From positions 403,699,037 through 403,763,036 of the forward strand of contig NC_080672.1 of assembly GCF_030247195.1 (NCBI RefSeq): a stretch of 64,000 nt of DNA. Direction: 5' to 3'. This document shows positions 12,661 to 25,886 of the stretch, in pieces. The position numbers were made by a program, and so were the translations under genes. This DNA is from Topomyia yanbarensis. Taxonomy: Eukaryota; Arthropoda; Insecta; Diptera; Culicidae. The stretch's first letter is position 1. Each line of letters starts with the position of its first letter. Below the pieces are notes generated by a model. That model did not search any database. It had not been told where the DNA came from and saw only the letters and a program-made list of their open reading frames with translations.

Positions 12661-13749
12661 GGGAGGGGGTGTGGGTACATACATTGTCCACGAGGTCTCT
12701 TGCTTGTATTTGTCCCCAAAAAGTGTTTGATTTTTGTTTTAAATTTTTCCAAGAGTGTACAATACTCATAACCGCATAATATGTGTATGCATTTTTGTAA
12801 AAAGATATTCGTTATTGATCGAGACAGGCTGCACAGAGAATAGATAATAATATCTGGAAGTAACGAATCCTTTCTTCAATGTACAATTCCTTGTGATTCC
12901 AAGGTTTTTTTGATCGTTACCGGTGCCGGCCAGACCCGAATATAGAGCACAGCAAGAGAGGGAAGGAACGTTAGTCTGACACTTGCTTTTGCTGGAGGCC
13001 GTATATACTACTTCGCACTCCAGAATTATGATGGGAGGAAGGAGCTTGTTAGTAAGGATAGGGATTCGAGATTGTGCTTGAGTTTGCGTGTGATTCTCGA
13101 GTTTAAGAGTTTCTAGGAGCACGAAAACCAGGAGCCTTTTTTGGTTTTATTTATTGGGACTTTAACCATTTGAACGCTCGCACCAGGAAACTCATTAGAT
13201 GCCTAAAATAGGTTTTAGGAATTTCGTAAAGACGACTAGCGAGAAGTATACTTCATTCAAATATTATTTTTACAACCGACAAATTCCAAAGGAAAAACGT
13301 AAAAGAAAATTGAATTGAAAAAGAATTAAGATTGGAAATCAAACTGGGGCTACAGCTAAAAAAATATCGAGTGCTTTCGTGGCGAGATTATGAAATAATT
13401 TTGAGCGGCCCAAAATAAGCATTGATTGCACTGAAAAACTTTCTTTGTATGACGGACATACCTGAAATTTCATACGCGCGTACTTCACCTGACATGAGTG
13501 ATATCAACCTCTTAGTGGATACCAGACACTTTCTGGTTGACACCAGCTGTTTTTTATAATAATTATTAGAAGAGTGGAACAACGTGCTAAAACAAGAAAA
13601 AAATACAAAAAATGCAATACATAAAGGAGGGACTCCTGGTTTTGTCACAATAATAATATAGCGCATGTATCACTCTGGTTTTGTGGCAATAATAATATAG
13701 AGCTCAAAAGTATATGAAACGACTCAATAGCATGAGAGAAATGATTATA

Positions 13750-14110
13750 ATGAACATGATTTAACATGCCGCAAATTAGTAACTGGTTTTCAATCCTTTT
13801 CATGAAATGTCAATTCTTAAAGCTCACACATGATACAACAGTCATTCCACTAAGACAAAACTACGCGTATTCCCCTCGTATATTTAATGCTCTGTTGATT
13901 AGTTTCCTAGTTGGTAAAATAAACACTGAACAAACAAAGAAATTAATTTACTCTACAAATACGTGTTCCCTTACAATGTCATCAAATCAACGAACATTTA
14001 AAATTACTTGCGACAAAATATGCACAATGTTGAAAATATTTAGATGAATACTACTACTTTTTGCGCTAAAAAATTTAATGAATCACTTTATAAAATAGGC
14101 GATGAGGAAC
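13750..14110 (+). repeat. LTR-like fragment, copy 2
   Basis: It aligns with 3930-4340 along its length (AAATTAGTAACTGG, then a CTCACACATGATACAACAGTC-like block and an AAACACTGAACAAACA block) but is more AT-rich, as expected of an older copy. It lies about 470 bp upstream of a BEL/Pao pol relic. In an intact element gag and protease would lie between, so an LTR role needs a deletion or coincidence. Confidence 0.35.
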
Positions 14111-14579
14111 GCATTTCCATGCATCGAATAGTTTGAGTTATCAGTGATTGAAAAATGTTCATTTTTGTAAAATTCTAAAGTTTAAAGACTCATAACTTGA
14201 TTAACATCATATTCTGCCAAAACAAAAAATATGCGTCAATTATTTTTAGCTAAAGAATGCACGAAAAAATTTGGAAGAATTTGAGGTTGTAAATCTGACA
14301 TGGAATGACCCGTATATCGTATCCAGCACATTCTTGTAGACACTAAAACAGGCCAATAGATAGATCGGTCGAGAGATTTCGAATACTCGGCGCTATCTAC
14401 AAGTAAGCCAGAGATAGTGCGAGAACGAATGTCAAACGACGACAGCATCATTTGAACGATTGGTTATGTAAAAATGTGTTCTTGAAACTACAGAATATGA
14501 ACTGAAATATGCTGTTCATCATGAAGAACGTGTTGCGAACACAAATCCTATTCGAATGAATTTTGTATATTGTTGCGTT

Positions 14580-15690
14580 CATTGTTCAAAGGCGGATTCG
14601 AAATTCGTAACTTGATCGGCAACTTTGGTCGTATTCTGGCAGCCCTGGAGGAGGAAACAATCGAAGAGACGAATCAGAGTCTGACGTGCGCATCTTCTAC
14701 AAAGTTGCCTGGAACCGGCATGATCGAGCGCTAACGTTATCCTACAAACAGGGAAGTACTACGAGTGCTCATGACGGGTTTCGACCCACTCGGACCGATT
14801 GCTAATTTCCTGGTGTTCTTGAAAATTCTGTTGCAAGAAGTTTGGCGTTCAGTGAGATGACCCGATCAGCGAATCTTCGTTCGAGAAGTGTAAGCAGTGG
14901 TTGCAGGTTTTACCGCGAGTGGAACAGATCGCGGTTCCTCGATGCTATCGAATTCGGACTAATCCTAGCGCCAATTGAGGTACAGTTGCACACATATGAC
15001 GATGCCAGTGAGTACGGTTATGTAGCCGCCGTATATCTACACTTTGTCCAAAACTATATCGTTGAGTGTGTTCTGATCTCGGCCAAGACGCGTGTTGCAC
15101 CGCTGAGATTCACTTCAACTACGAGACTTAATATCCAAGCTGATCGTTGAAAGTGCATAATCAGCACGATCCATTGAAGAATCCCTCTCTATTCCAATCT
15201 CCAAATGTTCCTTCATTCCGTATTAGCGAGATTTTCATGATCACCGAGATAAACGAATGACGTTGGGTGCCTATCAAACTGAACATAGCAGATGACACAA
15301 TCAATTGAGTTGACTAGCCGGATGAGTAACGACAGCAGATAGTTCAAAGGACCAGCCTTTCTTTGACGTTCGGAGACGGACCAAAGGCGGCTCAACAACC
15401 GCAAAGCTTCGCCCGGTCTCCTGTTACACTACACGATTTCTGAGGAAGATTTCGAGGTGAATAAGTTCTCCAACTGAAAGCGACTCGTCAATGTCCCGCA
15501 TGTATAACGTTTTACAAGCAAACTGCAATCACCGACGGCAAGGGAAGCCAATCGTTACGTGTCCACCAACAACAGAAGAGCTTCAGAAGGCAGCGAGCTA
15601 CCTTCAACGCCACGGGCCTAATATCATCTATTCATTATCTCTGCCATTTCAGCTAGTCCCTATCAATAACGAAGTTACATCTCGCGGTGG
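14580..15690 (+). pseudogene. BEL/Pao retrotransposon pol relic (RT-RNase H-integrase N-terminus)
   Basis: These are decayed pieces of a BEL/Pao polyprotein in order. FKGGFEIRNLIGNFGRILAA at about 14588 is the connection typical of BEL RT. LMTGFDPLGPIANFLVFLK lies at about 14772. The RNase H-like segment has VQLHTYDDASEYGYVAAVY at about 14980 and SAKTRVAPLRF at about 15079-15112. SEIFMI..NEWRWVPIKLNIAD (about 15228-15290) precedes the integrase, and TTEELQKAASYLQR (about 15565) begins it. Several frameshifts and stops separate the blocks, and gag, protease and most of the integrase are missing. No flanking LTR pair was found. These blocks are diagnostic of BEL/Pao among LTR elements, by recalled family resemblance. 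Confidence 0.75.
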
Positions 15691-15699
15691 TTTCACAAA

Positions 15700-18311
15700 A
15701 ATGGAATATTTAGTGTTCGTATATCGATAAACGATTGTTCATGCGGAACAGACTTCATTTGATTAAAAATTTTAATTACTGATTGAGTTGGAGTATGGTT
15801 ATTAACTTTTCCCGCGAGTGCCTGCCTGCCCATTGTGATGAATTATGGAACGAACACCCATTACTCAAATGAAGTTATTAAGAAAAGTATTTACGAGTAT
15901 TCCACCAGACAACGCGACGCCATGTAAATGATTACTGGTCTTACCCTAGTCTCCATATTCAAGCGAGCTGAAGAACTCTTTAAACAAAACCCCTCTTACT
16001 CCTGCCACAAATAATAGCGCCGCATGTGATCGTGGGCCAAAAATTTGGAGCCAAGAGCCCAAACATTTCCATATGTAGTGGAAACCCATTTGCGTCAGTT
16101 ATAATCAGAATGTATTTTCGCGAGCTAACTACCTATCGATTACCTACCGCCCGCTCTCTTCGTTATATCATACTCGAGCGAAAGTAAAAACATTCAATGT
16201 TGCTGTGAATATTGATTGTATTCAACCGCCTCTCAGTCAGTGGTAGCGCGACTACGCAGCTCGGTCTAACAGCGCGGTGGTAACACCGTTGGTGAGGAAG
16301 GAACTCTTTTGTTTGCATGCGTTCAGCTGTTTTGTCGAAAAAAGAAACGGCAAGAATTAATGCAATGCACGTCCAATGTTTATTATGATGTTTTGTTGTC
16401 CCCGGCCTTTTGTTAGCTGTTAGCCGTTTGTTTTCTATGACATTCGTCTGTATGCAAAAGCCCTGGGGGGTGTGGGGAAGTTGAAAGCTTCGTCCGGCTA
16501 CATAGATACGGCTACTGTCGAAGCTGGAACAGTAAACAGAGGAAATTGACGACCTAATTGGGAGAGGTAGAGTTCATAATAGCTAACGGGTTCTGTCTTC
16601 CGTTTGCCGACGGGATGTCGTTGAACTGCTTTTTTCATCATTCTCTTTTTACGCGTGGCATTGAAATTGGTTTCCATTGACAATGACGACGATCGGTGGA
16701 ATCGTGCTTGCACAAGGCAAAACTCACGTAAGAAACATAGACGTTTGTGAGGTACCTTTTAGTACACCGACTGTGGCTTACCTAAAATTCATTTATCGAG
16801 GTTTCTTTCATTTGAGATTGGCCAAGCTCTAGCAGTTTCCATGAATTGCTGCATGCCGTCTAGCTTGCACCTCATGTGAGTCAATAGTTTGCCACCAACC
16901 ATCGAGCAGACACTGTGATAAAAGTATGAGAACAAAAAAAATATGGTCCTCTATGATTGTTTATTGCTCAATTGATGCTGAAAGCTTCGAAACTGGCACG
17001 TCATGGACCCGGTGGTAGCGAAATTCGGTCACACAGTCCAAAATGGAACTATTTTTTTTCTCACTGTGTTCACAAGGCGCATGTGACTTGTTTGATGCGG
17101 ATTTTACTGGAAAATAGAGAGAGAGAGTCAGCAGAATAGAAGGAAAGCTAATTAGAGTTTAATTCAATGCTTCGCGTCCGCTGGAATGCCTACACCCACT
17201 AATAGTACGTACTTGATTTGGCCATAAAATGCCGGTCGCAACGAAGAGAGGTGTATAGTAGCATCGTGATCAATAGCGGAAGCATGCAGCAGGTGTGCCG
17301 CATAGAAGCCCATCATTATGGTCGCTTCAGGAGCGACCATAATGTTGTTCCGTGTGCACTTTCTGTTCTCAGTTGAGCGATTTATGGAAACATATCGTGG
17401 TCAATGTTAATTCAATAGCACGGAAAGCTGATCCATCTAAATACCAACTAGTAGTTTTTTATGCCATATTTTTTCTTAGTGGAGAACAATTCAGATAAAA
17501 ACTATTTTGCCTGCTTCTTGTTCGTTCGAGTCACGATTGAGTACCTTTCATCTTTGGCATTTTCGCTGTTGGTGCTGGTTGTTATTTTGGAGGTACTATG
17601 TGCCGTACCTAAGAAGCAATTTACAGTTTACGGTTACGGTGGAATTATTTTCGTTATTAGTTTTTGTGCACGGTTTTCCGTGTTGGCTTTCATATCACAG
17701 TACTGATAGATGGAGATCTGCCTGGATACATGTTGAGCAAGTTGTTGATGAAGGACAGTGGTTACATAAAGGGACACTAGGGTGGGACGAAAATTAGGTT
17801 GCTTCGAGTATCTTTTTGGCCATCATTTTGGTTCTTGAATAACTGTGCTAATTCTTATCTCGCTCGATGAAGCTATACTTTGGCACCCACGGTTTAAAGT
17901 TTGCATGGAATTTCGCATGGGAAAATTGACGTTTACAAAATTATTCCTTCAGAAGTCGCCCATTGCCTCCTAGAAATAAATCTATATGTGGTTTTCATAA
18001 GATATTCAACAAAGAAACAAAGTTCTGAAAACCACAACACGACACCGACGCTTGTGGAAAATGTTTTTAAGCGGAAACCGGTTTTTGCTTTACTGATGGG
18101 AAACATTCATTTTTTCTAGCACCACTTCTCTTGACTGTCGACTACCGGGACATCACTCAGTACCAGCCAGTTGTTTAAGCGTTTAAACAAGACGTGCGAA
18201 TTTTTGGACTTTAGTATCTAACTGGCGCCAATGGTGCTGGTTTGAAAAAAATTCTTACTTGTAGTCTTGAAACAGGATCCATTCCATCAGTGAGGCGGGA
18301 AATAACTCAAA
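15700..18311. other. No gene; one perfect hairpin
   Basis: No gene is recognised. A perfect 13-bp stem with a 5-base loop lies at 17314-17344. Open frames at 17461-17706 and 17507-17797 are hydrophobic or low-complexity by chance composition and show no family resemblance. A GGGTGGGACGAAAA block at about 17781 is reminiscent of a mosquito repeat, but I could not define it. Confidence 0.35.
17314..17344. other. Perfect inverted repeat (13-bp stem, 5-base loop)
   Basis: CATTATGGTCGCT is followed by TCAGG and then the exact reverse complement AGCGACCATAATG. Pairing does not extend beyond the stem, so it is too short for a canonical microRNA precursor. It could be the core of a tiny decayed MITE or a protein-binding palindrome. 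Confidence 0.6.
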
Positions 18312-18840
18312 TTCATACCCAAAGGTGACCGCATCACTTATGAGGAGACAAAGAGCTTTTGACCAATCAGTCTGACCTCCTTCCTTCTCAGATCAGTGGA
18401 ACATTTAATCGACCACTACATTCGGGATGTTAGTTTTGGCGAGCATCCGCTGCATGCAATGCAACATGCATATCACCGGAGGAAGTCTACTATCACCCTG
18501 ATACACAATGTTGTGCAATCAAACTTAGAAGTTTTTGTTGATATTGAAGGTGCATTTGACAACGTGTCTTTCGCATCCATTTTGAAAGCAGCACGAGGCC
18601 ATGCAGTACCTTCATATATCATACACGCAATGCTCAGCAACTGACATATGTGATCATCGTTAAGACAAGTAGAGATAAGGAAACTGAGTGTCTGCTGGTG
18701 TCCTCAAGTTGGTATGCTGTCACCATTTCTATAGAACCTTGTCGTCGATGGTTTATTGAAGAAACTTAATAAGATTGCGTTTCGCCGAAGATTATCACAT
18801 AATGATCACCGGTATTTGCATTAACACACTTTTTAATTGA
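18312..18840 (+). pseudogene. LOA/I-type LINE reverse transcriptase fragment (relic)
   Basis: The fragment reads FIPKGDRITYEETKSF, an in-frame TGA (18360-18362), then PISLTSFLLRSVEHLIDHYI (RT motif 2). An HPLHAMQHAYHRRKSTIT block (motif 2a) and VFVDIEGAFDNVSFASIL (motif A, with both conserved acidic residues) follow. After a stop and frameshift come VEIRKLSVC.CPQ.GMLSPF and NLVVDGLLKKLN. The catalytic box reads FAED at 18781-18792, then YHIMITGIC. It is clearly the same family as the minus-strand relic at 6499-8720 but better preserved in motif A. The endonuclease, thumb and RNase H parts are absent. Confidence 0.75.
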
Positions 18841-18867
18841 TGCAACTAGCCTTATGTCCCAAGTAAC

Positions 18868-20665
18868 AAATTTAGTTTTATGGTACACTTGAAGATATCT
18901 TCAAAATTAGCTCCATAAAACCAAACATAAAGCCAATTACTCTACAACACTGCTTCAAGACAACCATAAACCCCTCTTAAGACGAAATAGGCCCATTCTT
19001 AAGATGGTTCTCAAGAGTATTTTCCAAGGTTTTCTTAAAACTTGTAGATCTTATCAATACATTCTTATAGTGGTGTTCAAGAGCTGCTTAAAACTAATAT
19101 TAGGCTACCATAAGTCTTGATAGTTTTATGGTATTCTTCAAGAACACTTCTAGTGCGCTATGAAACTGCTTTGTTAGATAGAGAGGTTGGTGTATAGATG
19201 AAAAGAATAAGCTTGGGAAAAAATATATCCAAAAAAAAATATATCCAAATATATTCGCGAAGCTACATGACAAACATTCACGAGCGAAGAATCGACGCTG
19301 TTCTTAAATTTTTTAAGCTTCACTTTTGATTCGCAGTTTGTCCATCTAGTGACCTGCTCTGAAGTTATTAGACTTCTCACTTCGTGCGTTGATTATGGTT
19401 AATTAGTGAGCACAAAATTTTGACTACTTTGTGATCCACAGTTAGCAACAGTCGCGCGAGTGAACGAATTTTCCCATGCCTGGATGTTCCATTACCAAAA
19501 TGGATACAAATAAAAATCGATAATATAAGTGGCCAGCTTTTTAAGCTCATAATTGAGAAAATTTGCATGCGATTACCAGTTTTCCGATAATATGCAATAT
19601 AACAGTGCGAAAAATCCAACGCGCCGTCAAACAATCTCTAAAACATTGATTTTATAGGAAATATTAAATCGTTTCGAAAATTCAATAGTATGTGTAATTG
19701 TTCCTAATTGTCATATTTTGGATTAAATGCGTGCATGAACATTTTTCTAGTTCAGAAATGCACTTCAATCAGTGAGAATCAGTTCAGTATATGAAAAAAA
19801 AATATTATTTTGATTCTTATGCTAATGGCTACCATTTCGAGGCGGTTAAAATTATCCACGACGCCATTACTTGTCATTGGATTTAACTGAAGCCGCCATA
19901 AGATCTTATAAAAACTAATTATTCTTGCTCAAGAGTAATAGGAGTTTTTCAAGATCGTGATAAATTCATTTTTATTTATGATACACTTGAAGAAGAGCTG
20001 TTGGACTTGAATAAAAAACTAAAAGGAATTTTTCAAGACAGAAAGGTTAGATGGAAGATAGCCATAAATCCAGTCTATTTAACATTGAAAATGTCAATGT
20101 TGAAATAAAAATGCCTATGATTATTTATTATGGTAATCACAATTCCATCTAAAAGTTGTTGATTTATTTCAACAACGCATGTTAAATACAGCTATATGAA
20201 CAACTAACGACATCTCGCTATATGTACAGCACCTACAGATTTGCAAAGTTAAATGATTAATTTATAATAATCGAGTTTGTTGTTTATACATGATTGAGGT
20301 ACATGTCACGTCTTCTCCGTTGGGATACGTCACATATCCCGTCAGTCGTTACAGTTTGTTTGTTTATTATAGAACGCTCTTATGCAAGAGTATTTTCACT
20401 TCGTTTAAAGCTTTAAGGAGGTTTTATGGTAGCATTCTTAAGATACGTTATGCTTCAACAAGAATGTCATAAAGTTATCTTTTGGTTTTAAGGAGGTTGG
20501 AAAGCGATGTCTTAAGTAGGGGCTAAAGATTCTCTTAAAACTGCTCATAAGACTAATTACTCTTATCAAAAATGTAGTTTTATGGATATTTCTTCAAGAG
20601 TTCTTGAAGCACTCTTAAACCCCGTTAGGCATATAAAACTAAATGCCCTTTTCATAAGCAATGTC
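18868..20665. repeat. Foldback-like repeat, ATAAAACTAAT/CTCTTAAG family, interrupted
   Basis: At 18868-19170, 19895-20060 and 20370-20660 there are repeated blocks of the type TTTAGTTTTATGGTA, CTTCAAGA, TTCTTAAGA and ACTAATTACTCTT in both orientations. The outer ends (TTTAGTTTTATGG at the left, ATATAAAACTAAATG at the right) are inverted relative to each other. Unrelated sequence separates them. The whole may be one decayed long foldback element with insertions, or three insertions of one family. Confidence 0.45.
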
Positions 20666-20739
20666 AAAACCAGATTCACTATGCTATGCTCTTAGTTGAT
20701 TTTACCATGAGAGATTGAGCGATAAAAACGTGACCTCTT

Positions 20740-23590
20740 AAAATCACTATTTTTCATTTGTCACTTCATACATTGATTTATCGTAAATACTTTGTTTGCA
20801 GCACTTTTAGAACTTTACATGGCGAAGATTTTTGCTGAAGTAACAAAGTTATTATCTCGTCTATTTGAAAAGTTATGAACGATTTTTGTTGAAAAATACA
20901 CCATTTTCAAAAATTAATTATTTATTTTACAGAAATAACGCTCTCGCAGTTTTTTCACCAAAAACTACAAAAGTTTCAATCATTCAAATGAAATTTAAAG
21001 ATTGAAAATCCATTTGCAATGTTGGAAGATATATAGCTTTGAAAAAAACCATTTTTGCTTTGAAAATCGCCTGTAACTATGCAAACAAAAGAGATAGAAA
21101 CTTCATTGCTTCGGTAAAAATGTGTATTTACAAAAGTTCTAAAAACCTGTAGAACAAAGTATTAGCGAGAAATTAACACATAAAAAGATATTAATAGAAA
21201 ACCAATTTTTAAAGAGCCACCCCACCTTAAATATTGCAAAAATCATAGCACATGAACCATTAGAGATAGCCACATAGTTTTTTCAGAAAAGTTGCTTCAA
21301 TTTGATTGATTTATAACTTTGTAGAACATTATGTAGATGAATTTTACATATCTAAGAAGTTGATACTTTGAACACCCTAACCACAAGGACCACCCTAATT
21401 CAACTAATATAAAAGAATCGGTAAGAAAGTTCTAAGAAAGTTTGCCGAAGATACTATATATCTAAAATCAACGGTTTTGGCGCAAACAGTTTTGTCTTCC
21501 TAAATACAGCTTTGGGACCATAGTGCAATGCGTTGAACAAAGATGGCGGACGCTGCTCTAACCAACGGCTTCAAATGGGTAGTGTGATAATAGAAACATG
21601 GCAAAAATAGGCTCATTACCCTACTATGATTTATTCTTTTTGACTATCATTAACTTTTTAATAATCTTTGTTAATAGAAATACATGGATTAATGCTTAAA
21701 TCTCATTTTTTGTTTTGTTTTCAATATATCACGCTTCAAATATATCACGCTAAAATACACACCGACCGTGATATAATCGAAACATTACTGTATGACTAAA
21801 TTTGATGAAATATACTTTACCGAAGATTCTCAACCGACAAAATGTATGCAGTAATAGCGGTTCTGTTCATCGAAATCAGCTTCCTGCCTCACTGTGTGCC
21901 GTTGTCTTCGGTAGTTGGAGGCAGACTTATTGTGAAATTATATGAAATTTAATTAATTCAAAATTCAGTACAGCTGCTCAAAATTTGGATTGCAAGTTCA
22001 TTACAAATGCAGACGTTATTTGAAATGTTTAAAAAAAAGATTATTCGTTTAGTTTTGATCCCCGCTTGACTTAGTTGGGTCAATAGTTGGTGGACATCAC
22101 TCGGATTTAAAATCCCGCTAAAACGACCCCATCAGCGATCAGCATTATGATAATGGTCATAGTTTTCTGAAACGCCACGTCTCCAACACGACAAATCAAA
22201 TGGAGGAGAAAATTGGATTGTATACTGCGGGGCACCCACACCAGAGACACTAAACACTTAATTATTGTATATCTTAGTTAGTAATCTCTCTGAGTGCAAA
22301 GTAACAAGCCATAAACCGTCGTGGGAATGTTGCATTTTAAGCAACGATTATGACGCAAAGCAATCCAATAACAATGGAAGATTTGTTTTACTTTGAATCA
22401 GAAGCTGGCGAAGGTTTATGTTAAATTGACCGACATCCACAGTCGCTTGTAAAATTAAATCTCACCGACGGCCCCGGTGCAGAACAACTTCGGAAACTGA
22501 CGAGTTGGATCCGTCATTTTTACGTCATCTGACTTCAAATGTGAACAGTAAAAGTCCTATAAAAGTGGGGATTTTCTGCAACATTATTACGCTTGCGGCG
22601 GGGCGGTCCGTCTCCCCGTCTCCCCCCCATTCAGGGCGAATCCATGGTTCGCGTTATTATGAGAAAATAATTACCATACAACGCTCGTAAAGGAAATGGC
22701 TGTTTCCAATTAAAGCATGCCGGCTGCTCGATGCCCCAAACTGCACTCAATAGAGTGATGGTAGTCTGTATTCATTTGCCACTTTTCCCGGCACGATCGA
22801 CTGCTCGAGCGGCATCAATCCGTGTGTACAACAACATAGGCAAACGTAAACCACCTAATGAATATTCAATTTGTTTGGCCACCGTGACCGTCGGCCACGT
22901 CGCCTGAGATTGGCATAAGCCACGCGCGCTGAATAGACGAAGGAGAGGGGTCTCTTTCATTCGAGGTCTCCCGATCGAGCATTATTTTTCGGTGTGTCCC
23001 TCCCGCTCAAGGTTGCGATCAATCATCTTGACACAGCTTTTCCTCAAAGAAGCTTTTTTATTGTGCCCACACCGTCGCGTCGTCTACCTGCACGAAGTGA
23101 ACGGGGAAGTTCATTAACGTTTGTGGATACTCCCATGGCATCTAACTTCTTGCTCCGTATTTCCGTCTATGGATGGATTGAGGTAAACTGTTTCATTGAT
23201 CGAATAAAAAAGAATACGATCGGTAGGGAAAGGAAAAATGACCAACAAGTAGCGATGTGCGATTTTTTTTCTTCGTTTATATCGATTACAGTCGATTCGT
23301 AGGAATTTAGTGAGAGTATGGGCAGTTCGACAGCCATTCACTTTCGTGCCTGATTTCAAATTTAATTAGTTATCCCTTTCGGACTGAGCCGAGGTTTACT
23401 TTCGCCATGGATTTTGAAGGAATTAATTAGCAGGTCTAGCAAACTCTGATTTTTTATGTTTGTTCTATGAATCTGAAATGAATATAGAGTTACACGGTGG
23501 AGATGACTAAGCCTTTTTTGTGTTACTGTTAGAAATCAGAAAAATGACCCAAATGACACCATAAGATATGTACAAATATACGTATAGACG
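20740..23590. other. AT-rich, no recognisable gene
   Basis: 20740-21400 is AT-rich sequence rich in short blocks such as AAGTTATGAACGATTTTTGT and CACCCCACCTTAAAT, a style common in decayed mosquito repeats, but I could not delimit an element. 22000-23590 is more balanced and may be unique DNA. Open frames there are short and show no motifs. Confidence 0.3.
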
Positions 23591-23594
23591 AATA

Positions 23595-24385
23595 TTTGCA
23601 CATATCTTACAAAGCGCAAACGACAAATACAATACAATACATACAATACATACAATCGCTCGAACTCTTTGCGATCATCCACGTACACCTGCGCCCGCGA
23701 TCACAGAAACAGGATATTGCTCTGATGACTAAGGGAACGTATTGGCATCTCTAAATTTACAAACGCGGTCTCAAGATTAAACCCACAAACGCGTTCACGC
23801 GATCATGAAACGGCCTCGTCCTGAAGTCCCTACTCTCGGCCTTAGCAGCCTAGGCCCATACCTTCAGTGGGATCAATAAAAAAATTACGTTCGCATCCAC
23901 CAGACAACACGTTCCATGGTGACATCACCGGGAACTCTAGTGATATGGGAGAACTCACTCTCTTCTAGCGTCTGAACCGTTTACCGAAAGTATCAGATTC
24001 ACGGTCTGCGCGATCATCCAAGAATACACGCAAATATACGAATGGACACAGGGTTGTAAAATCGAATGTATACACGCGAAGTTACATACACGCTAGCACA
24101 AGCGAAAAACAAACGGCCACGCTATCGAACACGTTAACGTACAAACCTTCGAGCCCTTCGCGATGATACACGTGAGAGCGAAGTCCCTTTACCCGCACAT
24201 ATCTGGACCGTACGATATCACATTCAGAATCCCGGGACCGCTGCAATTGGCCTTAAGCAGCGCTTAGTGGGAGACATTTTCCGTCTCGTCTGCAATTGTA
24301 GTGTGTGATTCTGAGGGGGAGCCCATTCGAGATGCTACCTCTACAGCATCAGTAGGATAACACTTGAACAAAAAGTTTCTATATA
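23595..24385 (+). mobile_element. Retroposon of the ACGCGATC family, one unit plus 3' end
   Basis: This matches the last third of the 59584-61680 retroposon. It has the ACAAACGCGGTCTCAAG block (23758), the CCTAGGCCCATACCTTCAG block (23849), CACGTTCCATGGTGACATCA (23909), CAGATTCACGGTCTGCG (23994) and the CACGTTAACGTACAAACCTT block (24130). It ends with TCCGTCTCGTCTGCAATTG (24279) and GTAGGATAACACTTGAAC before a short A-run (about 24370). The sequence is less AT-rich than its surroundings and has no ORF. It contains one internal unit where the other copy has three. A target duplication was not found. Confidence 0.7.
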
Positions 24386-24389
24386 CGTG

Positions 24390-25886
24390 TTGTTGTTAGT
24401 ATTTAGCATAACAAAAAAGCAGTTCCTGCAGTTCTATTCAACAACGATACTTTGCCGTACATTTAGTACTGATTTCTCATCCATTTTAGTTTTGTATTCA
24501 ACAATTAAAAGTAACGGAAACAATGCATACTCAGTTCAGATTCAGATTATTATGATCAAATAGCAGTTTATTGCGCCGTAACATTTTCTATTTCTACTGA
24601 TCGATTTTCGAGATCTTTTACATAATTTAATTGCATTGTAGTTGTGGACACTCAAACCTATCATGTCACTTTGAAGCATTACGGAGTTTGTGCTCGTAAA
24701 ACTTTCCCTTCCCATCCATCGACAGATATCGAGTGAGCGAGAGAGGTCCAAAGTCGTGGCTATGCATGAAAATGTGCATTGATTTATTAACGCCGCCGTG
24801 TGTCAAGTTCCGTGACGGTAAAGAAATCGATGCTGTTGCGCTGCTGCGACTCTTCGAAGTTCGACACATTTTACCCCCTTGCGGAGACGAAGGCAGCCTG
24901 CTAATTGAAATTTAATCCACTTTCTTATGGTCCGGGTTGTTGCCTTTATTTATTATTATTTCATTTGCTGAACGAACGAGAGGATGCATGTCGCTTGTAG
25001 TATGTACCTACCGTGAGGCGGACCAGACGAATTGACACGATTTTGAATGCGTTCCTTCAGCCGACTTTCGCCCTGATACGATGCGATGTGGTATCGTCGT
25101 TCACTGGGTATTGAGGTCATCGAATTTGCGAGCTGCGGGTCGCAATGATGTACTCACGCTTGGTTGGCTGACTTTCGCTTTCAAAATGTTTTAGTTCGTA
25201 CGGAGAAATTGTTCGAACTTGAGCTGAACTCAGTTGGAATACGAGATGCATCGTTGGGTAGCATTTTCTCATATTTAAGAAGGTAAAATTTCCTATAAAG
25301 ATTTAATCCATCGAAATCTGCTAAAGTGTGTACCTCTATCAATTTATGTGACACTTGGGAATCATTCTTCGTTCTTCCTTTTTCGCTAAAGTTAAATCTA
25401 GCCAGACAAAATGGATCGCATTAATAATTCAAGGACGGACGAAGCGGGTCCTTTCGCCACAAATAAACTGTTTACCTTTTTACCTGTCTGCAGATTGTTG
25501 ATTATTTACTTTAGCACTTAGTCTTAGTCGGTCCATTCGTTATCGGATTCGTTCGTTCAGTGCTGTGTTCTCTGTGCCGTATAGAGGGATAATCTGTTCT
25601 CCAGACTGGAAAAACGGAGTGAGGAAGGATGACAACTAAGTTAGTAAATATGCGTGTTCGTTAAATAAATGATAGCGTGAGACATCTTGGAACAAAACTT
25701 CTGTCGATCGTTCATGTTAGAAGTTTACTTATCGGTGTGTGAAATGGGGGTTTTGAATGTTTAATATTGTTTCGAGATTAAGCCTACGTGTTGTTATGCA
25801 AATGGTGAGAGTTTTTTCAAGCTATTATGAAGGTATTACAAAAAGCTTATTTTTTCTGTACCAAAATAAGTTAAATCGAATTGATC
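24390..25886. other. No recognisable gene
   Basis: No gene or element is recognised. A TCAGTG initiator-like site lies at 25557 in a GTTCGTTCAGTGCTG context, but there is no matching downstream element or reading frame, so I do not call a promoter. Confidence 0.3.

Noticed and set aside
17461..17797. Hydrophobic frames that look like membrane segments
   Set aside because: Hydrophobicity results from T-rich composition. No family resemblance, and two frames overlap equally well.
25557..25590. TCAGTG initiator-like promoter site
   Set aside because: A single short motif with no matching DPE at the expected distance and no downstream gene.
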